Shown here piece after piece: positions 54,297 to 62,665 of a DNA stretch of 64,000 nucleotides (position 1 is its first letter; each line of letters begins with the position of its first letter). A program made the translations under genes and the position numbers. Source of the stretch: Bog-473 sp963783965 (lineage in GTDB: Bacteria; Actinomycetota; Acidimicrobiia; Acidimicrobiales; RAAP-2); NCBI GenBank assembly GCA_963783965.1, contig CAWAPQ010000013.1, forward strand, positions 574,849-638,848, written 5' to 3'. The notes under the pieces were generated by a model that was not told the origin of the DNA, did not search any database, and saw only the letters and a list, made by a program, of their open reading frames with translations.

Positions 54297-55100
54297 ATGT
54301 ACGAACAGATCACCTACTCCGTCGCCAATCCAGTCGCACTCATCACGTTGAACCGGCCAGACCGGTTGAACGCCTGGACCCGCCAAATGGATGTCGAAGT
54401 GCGAGGCGCCGTCGCTGCAGCCGAAGGTGACCCCTCCGTCGTCGCAATCGTGATCACCGGCGCGGGGCGCGGATTCTGCGCCGGTGCGGACATGGACGAT
54501 CTGGCGACGATGGGCGACCAGGGTCCGGAGGGGCCGACTCCCTATCAACTCGGAGACGGCGATTTCGAAGGAAGATTTACTTGGCTCCTCGCAACGAAGA
54601 AACCAGTGATTGCGGCCATCAACGGTCCGGTGGCCGGGATGGCGGTCCCGCTGATCCTCTGTTGTGACCTGAGATTCATCGCCGAGGACGCGCCGATTGT
54701 GACTTCCTTCTCTCACCGGGGTCTCATTGCCGAGTGGGGAATTGCATGGCTACTCCCCCGCATGGTGGGAACGGGCAACGCTCTCGACCTCCTTTTCTCT
54801 TCGCGGCGCCTCAAGGGAGCTGAGGCAGTTGCAATGGGGCTGGCACAGCGAGCGCTGCCGGCGGAGGAGGTCGTGCCGTACAGCCTCGACTACGTACGTG
54901 ACCTCGCTGAACATGCTGCTCCGCTTTCGCTGGCCATCATGAAGGAGCAGGTGTACACGCAGTTGACCACAAGCCTCGGTCGCGCCGAGACAGCGGCACG
55001 AGAGCTCATGCGTGCCAGCTTCAGCCGGCCAGACTTCCGCGAAGGAGTCAGGTCCTTCGTGGAGAAGCGACCGCCGGCATTTACTCGGATCGGCGAATAG
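54297..55100 (+). CDS. Enoyl-CoA hydratase/isomerase (crotonase) family
   Basis: The 267-residue crotonase has LNRPDRLNAWT, FCAGADMDDL, GPVAGMAVPLIL and a Glu in IAEWGIAW. The A-D-M-D motif after the oxyanion loop is normal for hydratases with broad acyl-CoA range. MYEQITYSVAN is the family start, so I chose ATG 54297 over ATG 54288. It is the last unit of the regulon, directly behind operator 11 and 93 bp after the ligase. Confidence 0.9.
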   Translation: MYEQITYSVANPVALITLNRPDRLNAWTRQMDVEVRGAVAAAEGDPSVVAIVITGAGRGFCAGADMDDLATMGDQGPEGPTPYQLGDGDFEGRFTWLLATKKPVIAAINGPVAGMAVPLILCCDLRFIAEDAPIVTSFSHRGLIAEWGIAWLLPRMVGTGNALDLLFSSRRLKGAEAVAMGLAQRALPAEEVVPYSLDYVRDLAEHAAPLSLAIMKEQVYTQLTTSLGRAETAARELMRASFSRPDFREGVRSFVEKRPPAFTRIGE

Positions 55101-55274
55101 CAACAGGGCTCTGAGGCCCTGGTGGTGGTCGTATTCTTTCTTTGTTGGTGACACTGCTCACTGATAAGCGGGCGTGCCGCTCCCCTGCTCTTCTCGTGGA
55201 TTTTGCACCTGACTGGCCCACGCGAGACCTATTCCACCGACACCCGCCCGGCCACAAGGGGGTGTCAGGCACTC

Positions 55275-56072
55275 TCAGTCGGACTGGTCAACGACATTCC
55301 AGTTGGGGGGCCGCTTCTCCCGGAATGCCCTGGCGCCTTCGGCGGCCTCTGCCGAATAGTGGATTTGGTCGCGGTAGGGCTTGGAAAGAAGGTCTGCGGA
55401 GGCAACCGGGAGATCACGGCCGTTCATCACCAGGTACTTCAGCGTCTTGACCGCCGTCGGTGAGCAGCGCTCAATGTCGGCCGCTACCTCACCAACCCTT
55501 GCGAACAGTGCAGCCCGGTCCTCAACCAACCCCTGGATCAGACCGATTTCGTAGGCTCGTTGGGCATCCATCCGACTGCCGGCTAGGTGGATCAGAAGTG
55601 ATTCCCCCAGCGGAACCGTCCGTGAGAGCACGTTCACGCCGTGGTGGCCGAGCGTGCCGATACGCGCCTCTGGAAGACCGAATGACGACCCCCTAGTAGC
55701 GAATCGGACGTCGCACGCCAGCGCCAGCTCGAACCCGCCACCGACGCAGTAACCGTCGATCGCCGCTATGACCGGCTTCGTAGAAGAGGCAATAGTGTCG
55801 CAGTACGGGACGCTCTTAGGCAGAGGGCTCCCCTCGAGCTCCATGCTCCGTTCCTTGAGGTCACTTCCGGTCGAGAAGGCCCCGCAGTCCGAGCCTGTCA
55901 CGACCAGAACGCGCTGCGCATCGTCCTCGTCGAACTCACGCACGGCAATCGCCAGATCCAGCTTTGTGGCGACGTCAATGGCATTGAGCGCGTGCGGACG
56001 ATTAAAGGTCAGGTAGCAAACACCACCTCGCACCTCGCGCTGCAGACTGTCGAAGGACACCGTTGTCGTCAT
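55275..56072 (-). CDS. Enoyl-CoA hydratase/isomerase (crotonase) family
   Basis: The 265-residue crotonase has FNRPHALNAID, FSTGSDLKE, DGYCVGGGFELALACD and the catalytic Glu in GLPEARIGTLG. It is not part of the operator-defined regulon: no GTCAAC-N6-GTTGAC site lies upstream. The gene stands alone, leftward, in a gap of 174 bp (3' side) and 430 bp (5' side). Confidence 0.92.
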   Translation of the reverse strand: MTTTVSFDSLQREVRGGVCYLTFNRPHALNAIDVATKLDLAIAVREFDEDDAQRVLVVTGSDCGAFSTGSDLKERSMELEGSPLPKSVPYCDTIASSTKPVIAAIDGYCVGGGFELALACDVRFATRGSSFGLPEARIGTLGHHGVNVLSRTVPLGESLLIHLAGSRMDAQRAYEIGLIQGLVEDRAALFARVGEVAADIERCSPTAVKTLKYLVMNGRDLPVASADLLSKPYRDQIHYSAEAAEGARAFREKRPPNWNVVDQSD

Positions 56073-56502
56073 CTGGACTCCTTGTACTGCGCACTGAGCA
56101 TCGCCGATTACTCGACTTGCTGGTCGTCGTTGACTGCGAACTCCACGCTAGAACCACCGGTCGACTGCTTGCCGAATATTTGAGCGCTCTGGGAGTCGGC
56201 CACGCTGCAGACCTGGAAGCGGTGCGGCTGCCGCCCGCATCACCGACGGCGAATCACAATGGGGTTGGCCCACCCGGTACCGGCCGGCCTGCTCGCCGCC
56301 TCTCGGTTCTTCAGCGTGGAGAGTCCAGCCACCAGTCAAGTCCGGTGGCTCCTGGGCGGTGGGCACCGCCAGTCCAAGTGTGCACAGATTCACGGCCCTT
56401 CGAAGGAGCTGGGTTCGGGGCCCCCGAACCCACCCGAACCGAGAACGTGAGACGCTCCTTTGCCAGATTCGCGGACAGCTCGAACGTGATCCTCGCCGTT
56501 CT
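56073..56502. other. Intergenic region, no gene or regulon operator seen
   Basis: A 430-bp gap. A lone GTTGAC half site near 56127 has no matching left arm. Short plus-strand frames cross it without any domain or ribosome site. It presumably holds the promoter of the crotonase gene at 55275-56072. Confidence 0.5.
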
Positions 56503-57417
56503 TCAGTAACCGGCCTCAGAGTCAACCAGGCCGACTAGAGGCTCACGGGCGGCGAAGTGGGCCACGTTGGTGCGGATCCGCTCGGCGAGGAGGGGTAGCA
56601 CCATCTCGATGGTGTCGGCTGTGTGCGGCGTGATGATGCAATTGGAGAGATCCCAGAGCCCATGGCCGTCGGGCAGGGGCTCTGGATCGGTTACATCGAG
56701 CGCAGCGCCGGCAATTGCCCCATGCTGCAAAGCTTCGACAAGCGCATCGGTGGCAACGTGTCCCCCACGGGCCACGTTGACGAGCCATGCCCTCTGCTCC
56801 ATGAGGCCGAGCTGGTCCGCCCCGATGATCCCTCGAGTTTCTGGGGTCAGCGACAGGGCGAGCACTACGACCAGCGCGTCGCTCAGCGTGGTGTCGAGCT
56901 TCGAGACCGGCACGGTACGGGCAGCGCCGGGCACGGGGTTCCCGGAGCGATTGACCACGGTGGCCTGGACCTCGAAAGGAGCGAGCAGCTCGAGGAGCGA
57001 CCGGGTGATCCCGCCGCCACCGAGAATGGTCACTGACTCACCGAACAGGCTCGTCCCCCCTTGTTTTCCCCAACTGCGGGCGGCAATGCGGGTCGGAAAC
57101 AGCCGGAGGCCGGCGAGAGCCAGGGCCAAGGCGTGCTCGGCCACCGGTTGGGCGTAGGCGCCCTTGGCGCACGTCCAAATTCGGGTCTGGTCGATGACCT
57201 CGGTCAGCGACTCCACGCCGGCGGAAGGCAACTGGACCCAGCGCACACCCGGCGCGGCGACGAGGGCCTCCGTGAGACCGCCGATGTCGTGAGAATCGAG
57301 CCAGACCAAGGCCTCGGGGTCATCGGTCAAGTTCACCACCACTCCGCCACCAACCTCGACAGCTTCGAGGGCAAACGGGGCAGGAGTTGGCGCGACGGTC
57401 ACCCGAGGTGGAGGCAC
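56503..57417 (-). CDS. D-isomer-specific 2-hydroxyacid dehydrogenase
   Basis: The 304-residue protein has the NAD-binding GGGGITRSLLELL near 137-149, the catalytic Arg in VNVARGG and the His in IITPHTADT. It reduces 2-keto acids or oxidises D-2-hydroxyacids. The glycine-rich loop is slightly unusual (GGGGIT instead of GxGxIG). The start is GTG 57417. It is divergent from the aldo-keto reductase at 57550 with a 132-bp gap. Confidence 0.9.
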   Translation of the reverse strand: MPPPRVTVAPTPAPFALEAVEVGGGVVVNLTDDPEALVWLDSHDIGGLTEALVAAPGVRWVQLPSAGVESLTEVIDQTRIWTCAKGAYAQPVAEHALALALAGLRLFPTRIAARSWGKQGGTSLFGESVTILGGGGITRSLLELLAPFEVQATVVNRSGNPVPGAARTVPVSKLDTTLSDALVVVLALSLTPETRGIIGADQLGLMEQRAWLVNVARGGHVATDALVEALQHGAIAGAALDVTDPEPLPDGHGLWDLSNCIITPHTADTIEMVLPLLAERIRTNVAHFAAREPLVGLVDSEAGY

Positions 57418-57549
57418 ACGACGACACTATCGAGCTGTAGGAGCGGGACGGCCAACTCAGCAGTGACCACAGCCGCATCAATTGAGGCAGCTGATACCAG
57501 TCGTGCAGCACTCGCGTTGTCTCGATAGACGACCGTTCCGGGTAAACCG

Positions 57550-58401
57550 ATGCACATGCCTGAAGAATTTGTCCAACTGGGTGGCCGATATGTCCGCCGC
57601 ATGGGATTTGGTGCAATGCAGCTTCCCGGTCCGGGTGTGTTCGGTCCGCCGAAGGATCGAGAGATTGCGTTGAGAGTGCTCCGTCGCGCCAGGGACGCCG
57701 GGGTGAACCACATCGACACGGCCCAGTTCTATGGACCCGACGTGGCCAACGAGTTGCTGCGGGAGGCGCTCTCTCCCTATCCGGATGACTTGGTGATTGT
57801 GTCCAAGGTCGGGGCGGCAAGAGACGATAAGGGCCAATGGCACGGCGCTCAACGACCTGATCAACTCCGAGCCGGAGTCGAAGCCAACCTCGTATCTCTC
57901 GGTTTGGATCAGATTTCCGTTGTGAACCTGCGTCGACATCCTGAATCCGACGTGTTGTTCACCGATCAACTGGAGGCAATGGAAGCCATGCGTCAAGAGG
58001 GCCTGATCGGACGGATTGGACTGAGCAACGTCGACTTGGAGCAGTACCGGACCGCGCAATCTTTGATTGACATCGCCTGCGTGCAAAATCCCTACAACTT
58101 GGCTGACACTTCCGGACAGGATGTCTTCGACGCCTGCCGGTCGGATGGCATTCCCTTTGTCCCGTTTTTTCCGTTGGGCTCGGCCTTCAATCCTGAGAAG
58201 CCAGTTCTTCGTGCAGCCTCCGTCGAGGCTACGGCTCAACGACTGGGCGCAACGGCAGCCCAAGTTGCGCTCGCCTGGCTACTTCAGCAGGCCCCAACGG
58301 TATTGCTCATCCCCGGAACGTCCTCACTAGAGCATTTGGAGGAGAACCTGGGCGCTGCAGATTTGGAACTCGACCAAGAAGCACTTGACGCGCTCCCATA
58401 A
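57550..58401 (+). CDS. Aldo-keto reductase
   Basis: The 283-residue AKR has the catalytic tetrad Asp56, Tyr61, Lys86 and His130 in HIDTAQFYG, VSKVG and NLRRH. The C-terminal NADPH-binding part reads LIPGTSSLEHLEENL. It reduces aldehydes or ketones to alcohols with NADPH. It is a single rightward unit outside the GTCAAC regulon. The start is ATG 57550, and ATG 57556 would also fit. Confidence 0.92.
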   Translation: MHMPEEFVQLGGRYVRRMGFGAMQLPGPGVFGPPKDREIALRVLRRARDAGVNHIDTAQFYGPDVANELLREALSPYPDDLVIVSKVGAARDDKGQWHGAQRPDQLRAGVEANLVSLGLDQISVVNLRRHPESDVLFTDQLEAMEAMRQEGLIGRIGLSNVDLEQYRTAQSLIDIACVQNPYNLADTSGQDVFDACRSDGIPFVPFFPLGSAFNPEKPVLRAASVEATAQRLGATAAQVALAWLLQQAPTVLLIPGTSSLEHLEENLGAADLELDQEALDALP

Positions 58402-58468
58402 GAGGAAAGGTCAGGTGGCTAACCGAATCCCAGCCATAGGTGTCACCACCAAGTGACGGCGAGCTCGG

Positions 58469-58491
58469 GACTAGGGGGCTACCCCCTCGAG
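58469..58491. terminator. Hairpin between AKR and SDR genes
   Basis: GACTAGGGGGCTACCCCCT at 58469-58487 makes a 6-bp GC stem (AGGGGG/CCCCCT) with a 3-nt loop and an outer GACT/AGTC pair. No T tract follows, so a terminator role is uncertain. Confidence 0.35.
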
Positions 58492-58572
58492 TCGTCACCC
58501 GTGCGGACGGCTGCCAGATGACCTTCCTGCCTAATGTGTCCGGGGCTGGCGGAGGGAGTCGAAGGGAGCTCG

Positions 58573-59328
58573 ATGGATCTCGAACTGACCGGGAAGCGAG
58601 CCCTCGTGACCGGGGGCAGCCGGGGAATCGGCAAGGCGATCGCCCGTCAGCTCGCCCTGGAGGGCGCCGACGTGGCGATCGCCGCCAGGGACCATGGGCG
58701 TCTCGACGTCGCTGTGTCCGAGCTCGCCGCCGAGTCGGGGCGTCGCATCGTGGGCATGAGTGTGGACACGGGCGACGGCCAGGCCATCACGGCGATGGTG
58801 AAGGCCTCTGCAGACGCGCTTGGTGGGGTCGACATACTCGTCAACGCCGCGGCCCGCCCGGGTGGCCAGCGGCCCGCTCCCGGCTGGGACGCCATCACCG
58901 AAGGGGCCCTCTATGAGGAAATCCAGGTGAAGGTGCTCGGCTACCTGCGCGTCGCACAAGCCGCAGCGCCCTACATGATCGCCAATCACTGGGGACGGAT
59001 CATCAACATCTCCGGACTCGCTGCCCGCCAGTCAGGATCGTTGATCGGATCGGTGCGCAACGTCGCCGTCTCAGCAATGTCGAAAAACCTCGCCGACGAG
59101 CTCGCACCCCATGGCATCAACGTCGTCACCGTTCACCCGGGTGCCACCCGCACGGAGGCAACGAGCGAGGAGGCGGCCGCCCGACCGGCCAACAACCTCG
59201 TCGGGCGGATGATCGACGCCTCGGAGGTGGCCTATGTCGTTGCGTTCCTCGCCTCGCCGAAGAGCGTCGCGATCGACGGAGACGCGATCGCGGCCGGTGG
59301 TGGCGTGCCGGGCGTCATCTACTACTGA
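58573..59328 (+). CDS. SDR-family oxidoreductase with unusual active site
   Basis: The 251-residue protein has GGSRGIGKAIA near 14 and VNAAARP, with Ser in NISGLAA. Instead of YxxxK it has RNVAVSAMSKNLADEL: no Tyr is present and Lys is in SKN. I recall this RNVAV-type variant from other actinobacterial SDRs, so it may be a stable subgroup. Substrate unknown. AAGGGAG precedes ATG 58573. It ends GGGVPGVIYY. A 375-bp gap follows. Confidence 0.85.
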   Translation: MDLELTGKRALVTGGSRGIGKAIARQLALEGADVAIAARDHGRLDVAVSELAAESGRRIVGMSVDTGDGQAITAMVKASADALGGVDILVNAAARPGGQRPAPGWDAITEGALYEEIQVKVLGYLRVAQAAAPYMIANHWGRIINISGLAARQSGSLIGSVRNVAVSAMSKNLADELAPHGINVVTVHPGATRTEATSEEAAARPANNLVGRMIDASEVAYVVAFLASPKSVAIDGDAIAAGGGVPGVIYY

Positions 59329-59704
59329 GGTGCATCGTGGCGCCCCGTGATCCCAGAGGCACCCTGAGCCAGCGCGCCCCCTTGGGGAGGTGTCGCCACC
59401 TCGAGGGAGCGAGTTGGACCGTCCGGGCGGTCTTGAGTGGTTCTATTCAGCCAGCTCAGGGCGTTGTAGCCGTCCAGCCCGCCAACTGCGTTCGGCCAAA
59501 TCTGAACGAATAGTTGGGCAAGCGGATGGGCAACTCAACGGGCTGTTCCCATGTCGCAGTTCTTCCGATCCATGCGGCGGTGACCAGGTTCCGCTCGGAG
59601 ACAAAATGACGTGCCGGTCAGAAAAGCCGGAGCGAGCCTGGCGCCGGAGGTTCTGGCATTTATGACATTCGGCACGAGGAGATCGTCGAAGGAGCGGAGG
59701 CCTC
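59329..59704. other. Intergenic region, nothing recognisable
   Basis: A 376-bp gap between the SDR and the MDR. I see no gene, operator or convincing hairpin. The GGAG before ATG 59705 serves the following gene. Confidence 0.45.
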
Positions 59705-60682
59705 ATGCGAGCGTGGCGGGTCGATCGGCCGGGAGAGCCGTCGGAGGTTCTGAGCCTCATTGAAGTCCCCACCCCAGAGCCCGGCCCGGGCCAGATCCGT
59801 GTCCGGGTCACCGCCGCGGGCATCGGCCTGCCTGACGTGCTCATGTGCCGTCACACCTACCCACTCACGCCGTCCGGGGTCTTTACTCCCGGGCAAGAGG
59901 TCACCGGCGTCGTCAGTGCTGTCGGTCCAGACGTCGACATGGACCTCGGGACGACGGTCATGTCGATCACCAGCTTCATGGAGGGCCACGGTTCGTTCGC
60001 CGACGAATGTCTGGCTCCCGCCGAATCGTCGTTCAGCGTTCCACCCGGCCTGGCCGACATTGACGCCGCCGGCTTCTGGATACCTCATCTCACCGCATGG
60101 GTGGGTCTGGTCGACCGTGCTCATCTCGAACTAGGCCAGTGGGTCGCTGTGCTCGGAGCGGCCGGAGGCAGTGGGATTGCCGCAGTGCAGCTCGGCCGGG
60201 CCCTCGGCGCCCGGGTGATCGCTGTCGTCAGCGACGAGGCCCGGGCCGAGTTTTGCCGGGGGCTCGGCGCGGACGAGACCATCAACCATCGAGACGGCGA
60301 CCTGGCCGGCCGCCTACGACAGTTGACAGGCGACCACGGGGTTGATGCCGTCTATGACCCCGTTGGCGGGCCCGTGGCCGAAGAGGCGGCGACGGCCTTG
60401 GCTCGCCACGGGCGGTTGCTGGCCGTCGGATTCGCAAGCGGGTCCTGGCCCCGGATCGAGACCCAGACCCTGGTCGTCACGAACACGTCGCTGACCGGCG
60501 TATTCGCCGGTGGTTACACCCGGGACGAGCTCGATGCCATCCATTCCGAGCTCTCCAAACTCGTCTCCTCGGGTCGGCTGCAGAACGCAGTCTCCGCCCA
60601 TGTTCCCTTCGCCGACCTCCCTTCCGCTCTGCAATGCCTTGCGGACCGGTCGGTCATCGGCAAGTTGGTCATGGTGCCCTGA
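59705..60682 (+). CDS. NADPH:quinone-oxidoreductase-like MDR protein (zinc-free)
   Basis: The 325-residue medium-chain dehydrogenase has a GroES-like N-terminal domain and the nucleotide site LGAAGGSGIAAVQL near 155. The zinc-binding Cys residues of true alcohol dehydrogenases are absent, as in the quinone oxidoreductase and enoyl-reductase branches. It probably reduces an enone or quinone with NADPH. GGAGG lies 6 nt before the ATG. It is a single gene, convergent with the FAD dehydrogenase 288 bp away; that gap holds no gene. Confidence 0.92.
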   Translation: MRAWRVDRPGEPSEVLSLIEVPTPEPGPGQIRVRVTAAGIGLPDVLMCRHTYPLTPSGVFTPGQEVTGVVSAVGPDVDMDLGTTVMSITSFMEGHGSFADECLAPAESSFSVPPGLADIDAAGFWIPHLTAWVGLVDRAHLELGQWVAVLGAAGGSGIAAVQLGRALGARVIAVVSDEARAEFCRGLGADETINHRDGDLAGRLRQLTGDHGVDAVYDPVGGPVAEEAATALARHGRLLAVGFASGSWPRIETQTLVVTNTSLTGVFAGGYTRDELDAIHSELSKLVSSGRLQNAVSAHVPFADLPSALQCLADRSVIGKLVMVP

Positions 60683-60970
60683 GCTCCGACGCTCCCGATC
60701 TCGTCGCCGAGGAAATAGTCACGGCCGCGTCGAACTGAAGACCGGCCCGACCTGTACTCTCCCGTGGCGGAGGCTCGCGAGTTTGCGCGCCTTCGGTTGT
60801 TAGACGACCTATTCGTTCGGTCCAACTAGTCCGAACGGACTGCGCCAGTGGGTCCGAATTGGGATGAAACACCGCCCATCCCCACCAGGAGATCGCCCCT
60901 CGACATCAGAATCTGAATCCGCGGGATTTCGTGGGATCCATGGACCTTGGGGCAATCTTCGGGATCTTTT

Positions 60971-62404
60971 CTAGGAGACCCCAGTCGGCTGGCGCATCTG
61001 CCGCGCGCGCTCCGCTGCCTGAGCGCCGGCGATGCGGCCAAAGACGAGCGAGTTGGAGTACGCATTCCCGTTCCCGACGTAGACCTCGCCGAGGACGCCG
61101 CCAGTGCACTCGCCTGCGGCGAAGAGCCCGGGGATGGGAGCGCTTGCTTCGTCCAAGACATGCGCTCCGGGGTCGATACGCAGGCCCGTCGCCGTGACGG
61201 AGAGGTGAGCGAGCCGAAGCTCGGTTGCGTAATACGGCGGGTCGCTGACGCGCCGCATCAGCGCATGAGACTTGAAGAACATTTGGTCCGCACCTGCATC
61301 GAAGTCGGCGTTGTAGCGCTCGATCGTCCCTGCGAGATTGCGCTCGGGTACGCCGATGAGACCAGCCAGTTCCTCGACGGTCTGGGCATGCAGGACAACT
61401 CCCTTGTCAATCATTTCGTCAAGTACCGGCGTCACCCACTTCTTGAAGTAGTAGTCACGCTCCTTGGCGTCCGGTCGCTTGCGCTGGCCAGCCGTCGCTG
61501 GGGCAGCCGCATCCTTGGCACCCCTGTCGAAGATCGCCCACACCGGGCCCTTCTGCGCTCGGACAATCGGCTGTGTAACGCTGAAGGACGACGACTCGTC
61601 GAAGAACCGCCGCCCGGAAGCGTTCACCAGGACCAGCCAGCCGGGAAAATAACCCCCTTCGAGCAGATTGCCGAAATTCGGCGTCAGCATGAGCTGACAG
61701 AGGTCTTCCCCGGCGATCTGTGCACCGACCTGCTCACCGAGGATCAACGCGTCGCCTCGGGAACCTGGGGCCCCGATGTACCAAAGCCAGTCGCCCGCGT
61801 CAGCTGTCTGCGGGAGGTACCGCTCGATCAGTTCCGAGTTCGCCCCAAACCCTCCCGTTGTTACGACCACTGCGTGGGCGGTGACCTCGTCGTCGCCCAC
61901 CGCGGCGCCGACGAGCTCGCCCGCGTCGTCGAGAAGCAAGCGATCCACCCTGCGACGAAGGGCGATATCGCCACCCGCCTGCTGCACTCGCTCTTGGAGT
62001 ACGGCAATAATCTGCTCGCCTCCGCCCAGCGGGACGTGTTTGCGGGGAACGTCCTCTTCGCCGGCGCGGTACACCTTCGGGTCGAACTCGATGCCGAGAT
62101 CGCATAACCAGTCGACGACTGGCCCCACCCCGTTGGCCAATTGCCAAACGAGCGCCGGCTCAGTCGACCAGTGGTTCAGCGTCATGTAGTAGTGGTACAG
62201 GCGCTCTGGACTGTCCTCGATCCCCAGCTGGGCTTGGAGCTTGCTGCCTGCACCCAGAAGGCTGGCACCCGACAGTCGGCTCGAGCCGCCAACGACGTCC
62301 TCAGCTTCAGCGACCAGGACGGTGGCGCCAGCTTCGGCCGCCGTCAGCGCAGCCGCGAGGCCCGCCGCGCCGGAACCGACCACGATGACGTCTACATCGG
62401 TCAC
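60971..62404 (-). CDS. FAD-dependent dehydrogenase, 3-ketosteroid-1-dehydrogenase/fumarate-reductase family
   Basis: The 477-residue flavoprotein has FAD site VGSGAAGLAAALTAAEAG near 8-25, GGSSRLSGASLLG, and the terminal GECTGGVLGEVYVGNGNAYSN for flavin and substrate. The family includes 3-ketosteroid 1-dehydrogenases, urocanate and fumarate reductases; the substrate cannot be fixed. GTG 62404 has AGGAGG about 12 nt upstream. The frame extends to 62662, but that part crosses the tRNA fragment. It is leftward and alone, with no regulon operator. Confidence 0.88.
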   Translation of the reverse strand: MTDVDVIVVGSGAAGLAAALTAAEAGATVLVAEAEDVVGGSSRLSGASLLGAGSKLQAQLGIEDSPERLYHYYMTLNHWSTEPALVWQLANGVGPVVDWLCDLGIEFDPKVYRAGEEDVPRKHVPLGGGEQIIAVLQERVQQAGGDIALRRRVDRLLLDDAGELVGAAVGDDEVTAHAVVVTTGGFGANSELIERYLPQTADAGDWLWYIGAPGSRGDALILGEQVGAQIAGEDLCQLMLTPNFGNLLEGGYFPGWLVLVNASGRRFFDESSSFSVTQPIVRAQKGPVWAIFDRGAKDAAAPATAGQRKRPDAKERDYYFKKWVTPVLDEMIDKGVVLHAQTVEELAGLIGVPERNLAGTIERYNADFDAGADQMFFKSHALMRRVSDPPYYATELRLAHLSVTATGLRIDPGAHVLDEASAPIPGLFAAGECTGGVLGEVYVGNGNAYSNSLVFGRIAGAQAAERARQMRQPTGVS

Positions 62405-62543
62405 AGCTGGTCTTGGCCTCCTGCGAAAGGCTGACTCCGAGGCGAATCGAGTTCCTGCGAACCATAGCTGTTGACAACGTCGACCGTTCGTAGGAAGACA
62501 GCAGATCATGCCTCTGAGCTGGTCCTTCTTTGCACATTGACAC

Positions 62544-62577
62544 CCCCAACGGGATTCGAACCCGTGTCGCCACCTTG
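62544..62577 (-). repeat. Duplicated 3' half of tRNA-Glu, candidate att site
   Basis: Thirty-four bases are identical to 63967-64000. On the minus strand they read from the anticodon loop end through GGTGG, the CGAC variable loop and the T-arm ACGGG-TTCGAAT-CCCGT into the acceptor. The 5' tRNA half is missing (CCGAT replaces CCACC before the loop). This is the pattern left by integration into a tRNA 3' end, but only about 70 bp of non-IS sequence separates the copies. Confidence 0.7.
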
Positions 62578-62649
62578 AGAGATCGGGCAAGTGTGTCCAG
62601 CGGGTGCGCTCAAGTGCCATCATCCCTGGTCTGACCTGGTCTAAGCCAC

Positions 62650-62665
62650 TTCGCAGCCCCAACGG
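62650..62665. repeat. Target-site duplication, left copy
   Basis: TTCGCAGCCCCAACGG is repeated exactly at 63960-63975, directly flanking the IS481-type element. The 16 bases are the tRNA-Glu acceptor end plus part of the T-stem. Confidence 0.75.

Noticed and set aside
60927..60945. GGGATTTCGTGGG similar to the CTAGG palindrome
   Set aside because: It lacks the symmetric arm and lies between convergent genes, where no promoter is expected.
62470..62475. GTTGACAACGTCGAC upstream of the FAD dehydrogenase at 60971
   Set aside because: Arms are separated by 3 bp, not 6, and the arm at the regulon spacing (CGAACC) matches at only two of six positions.
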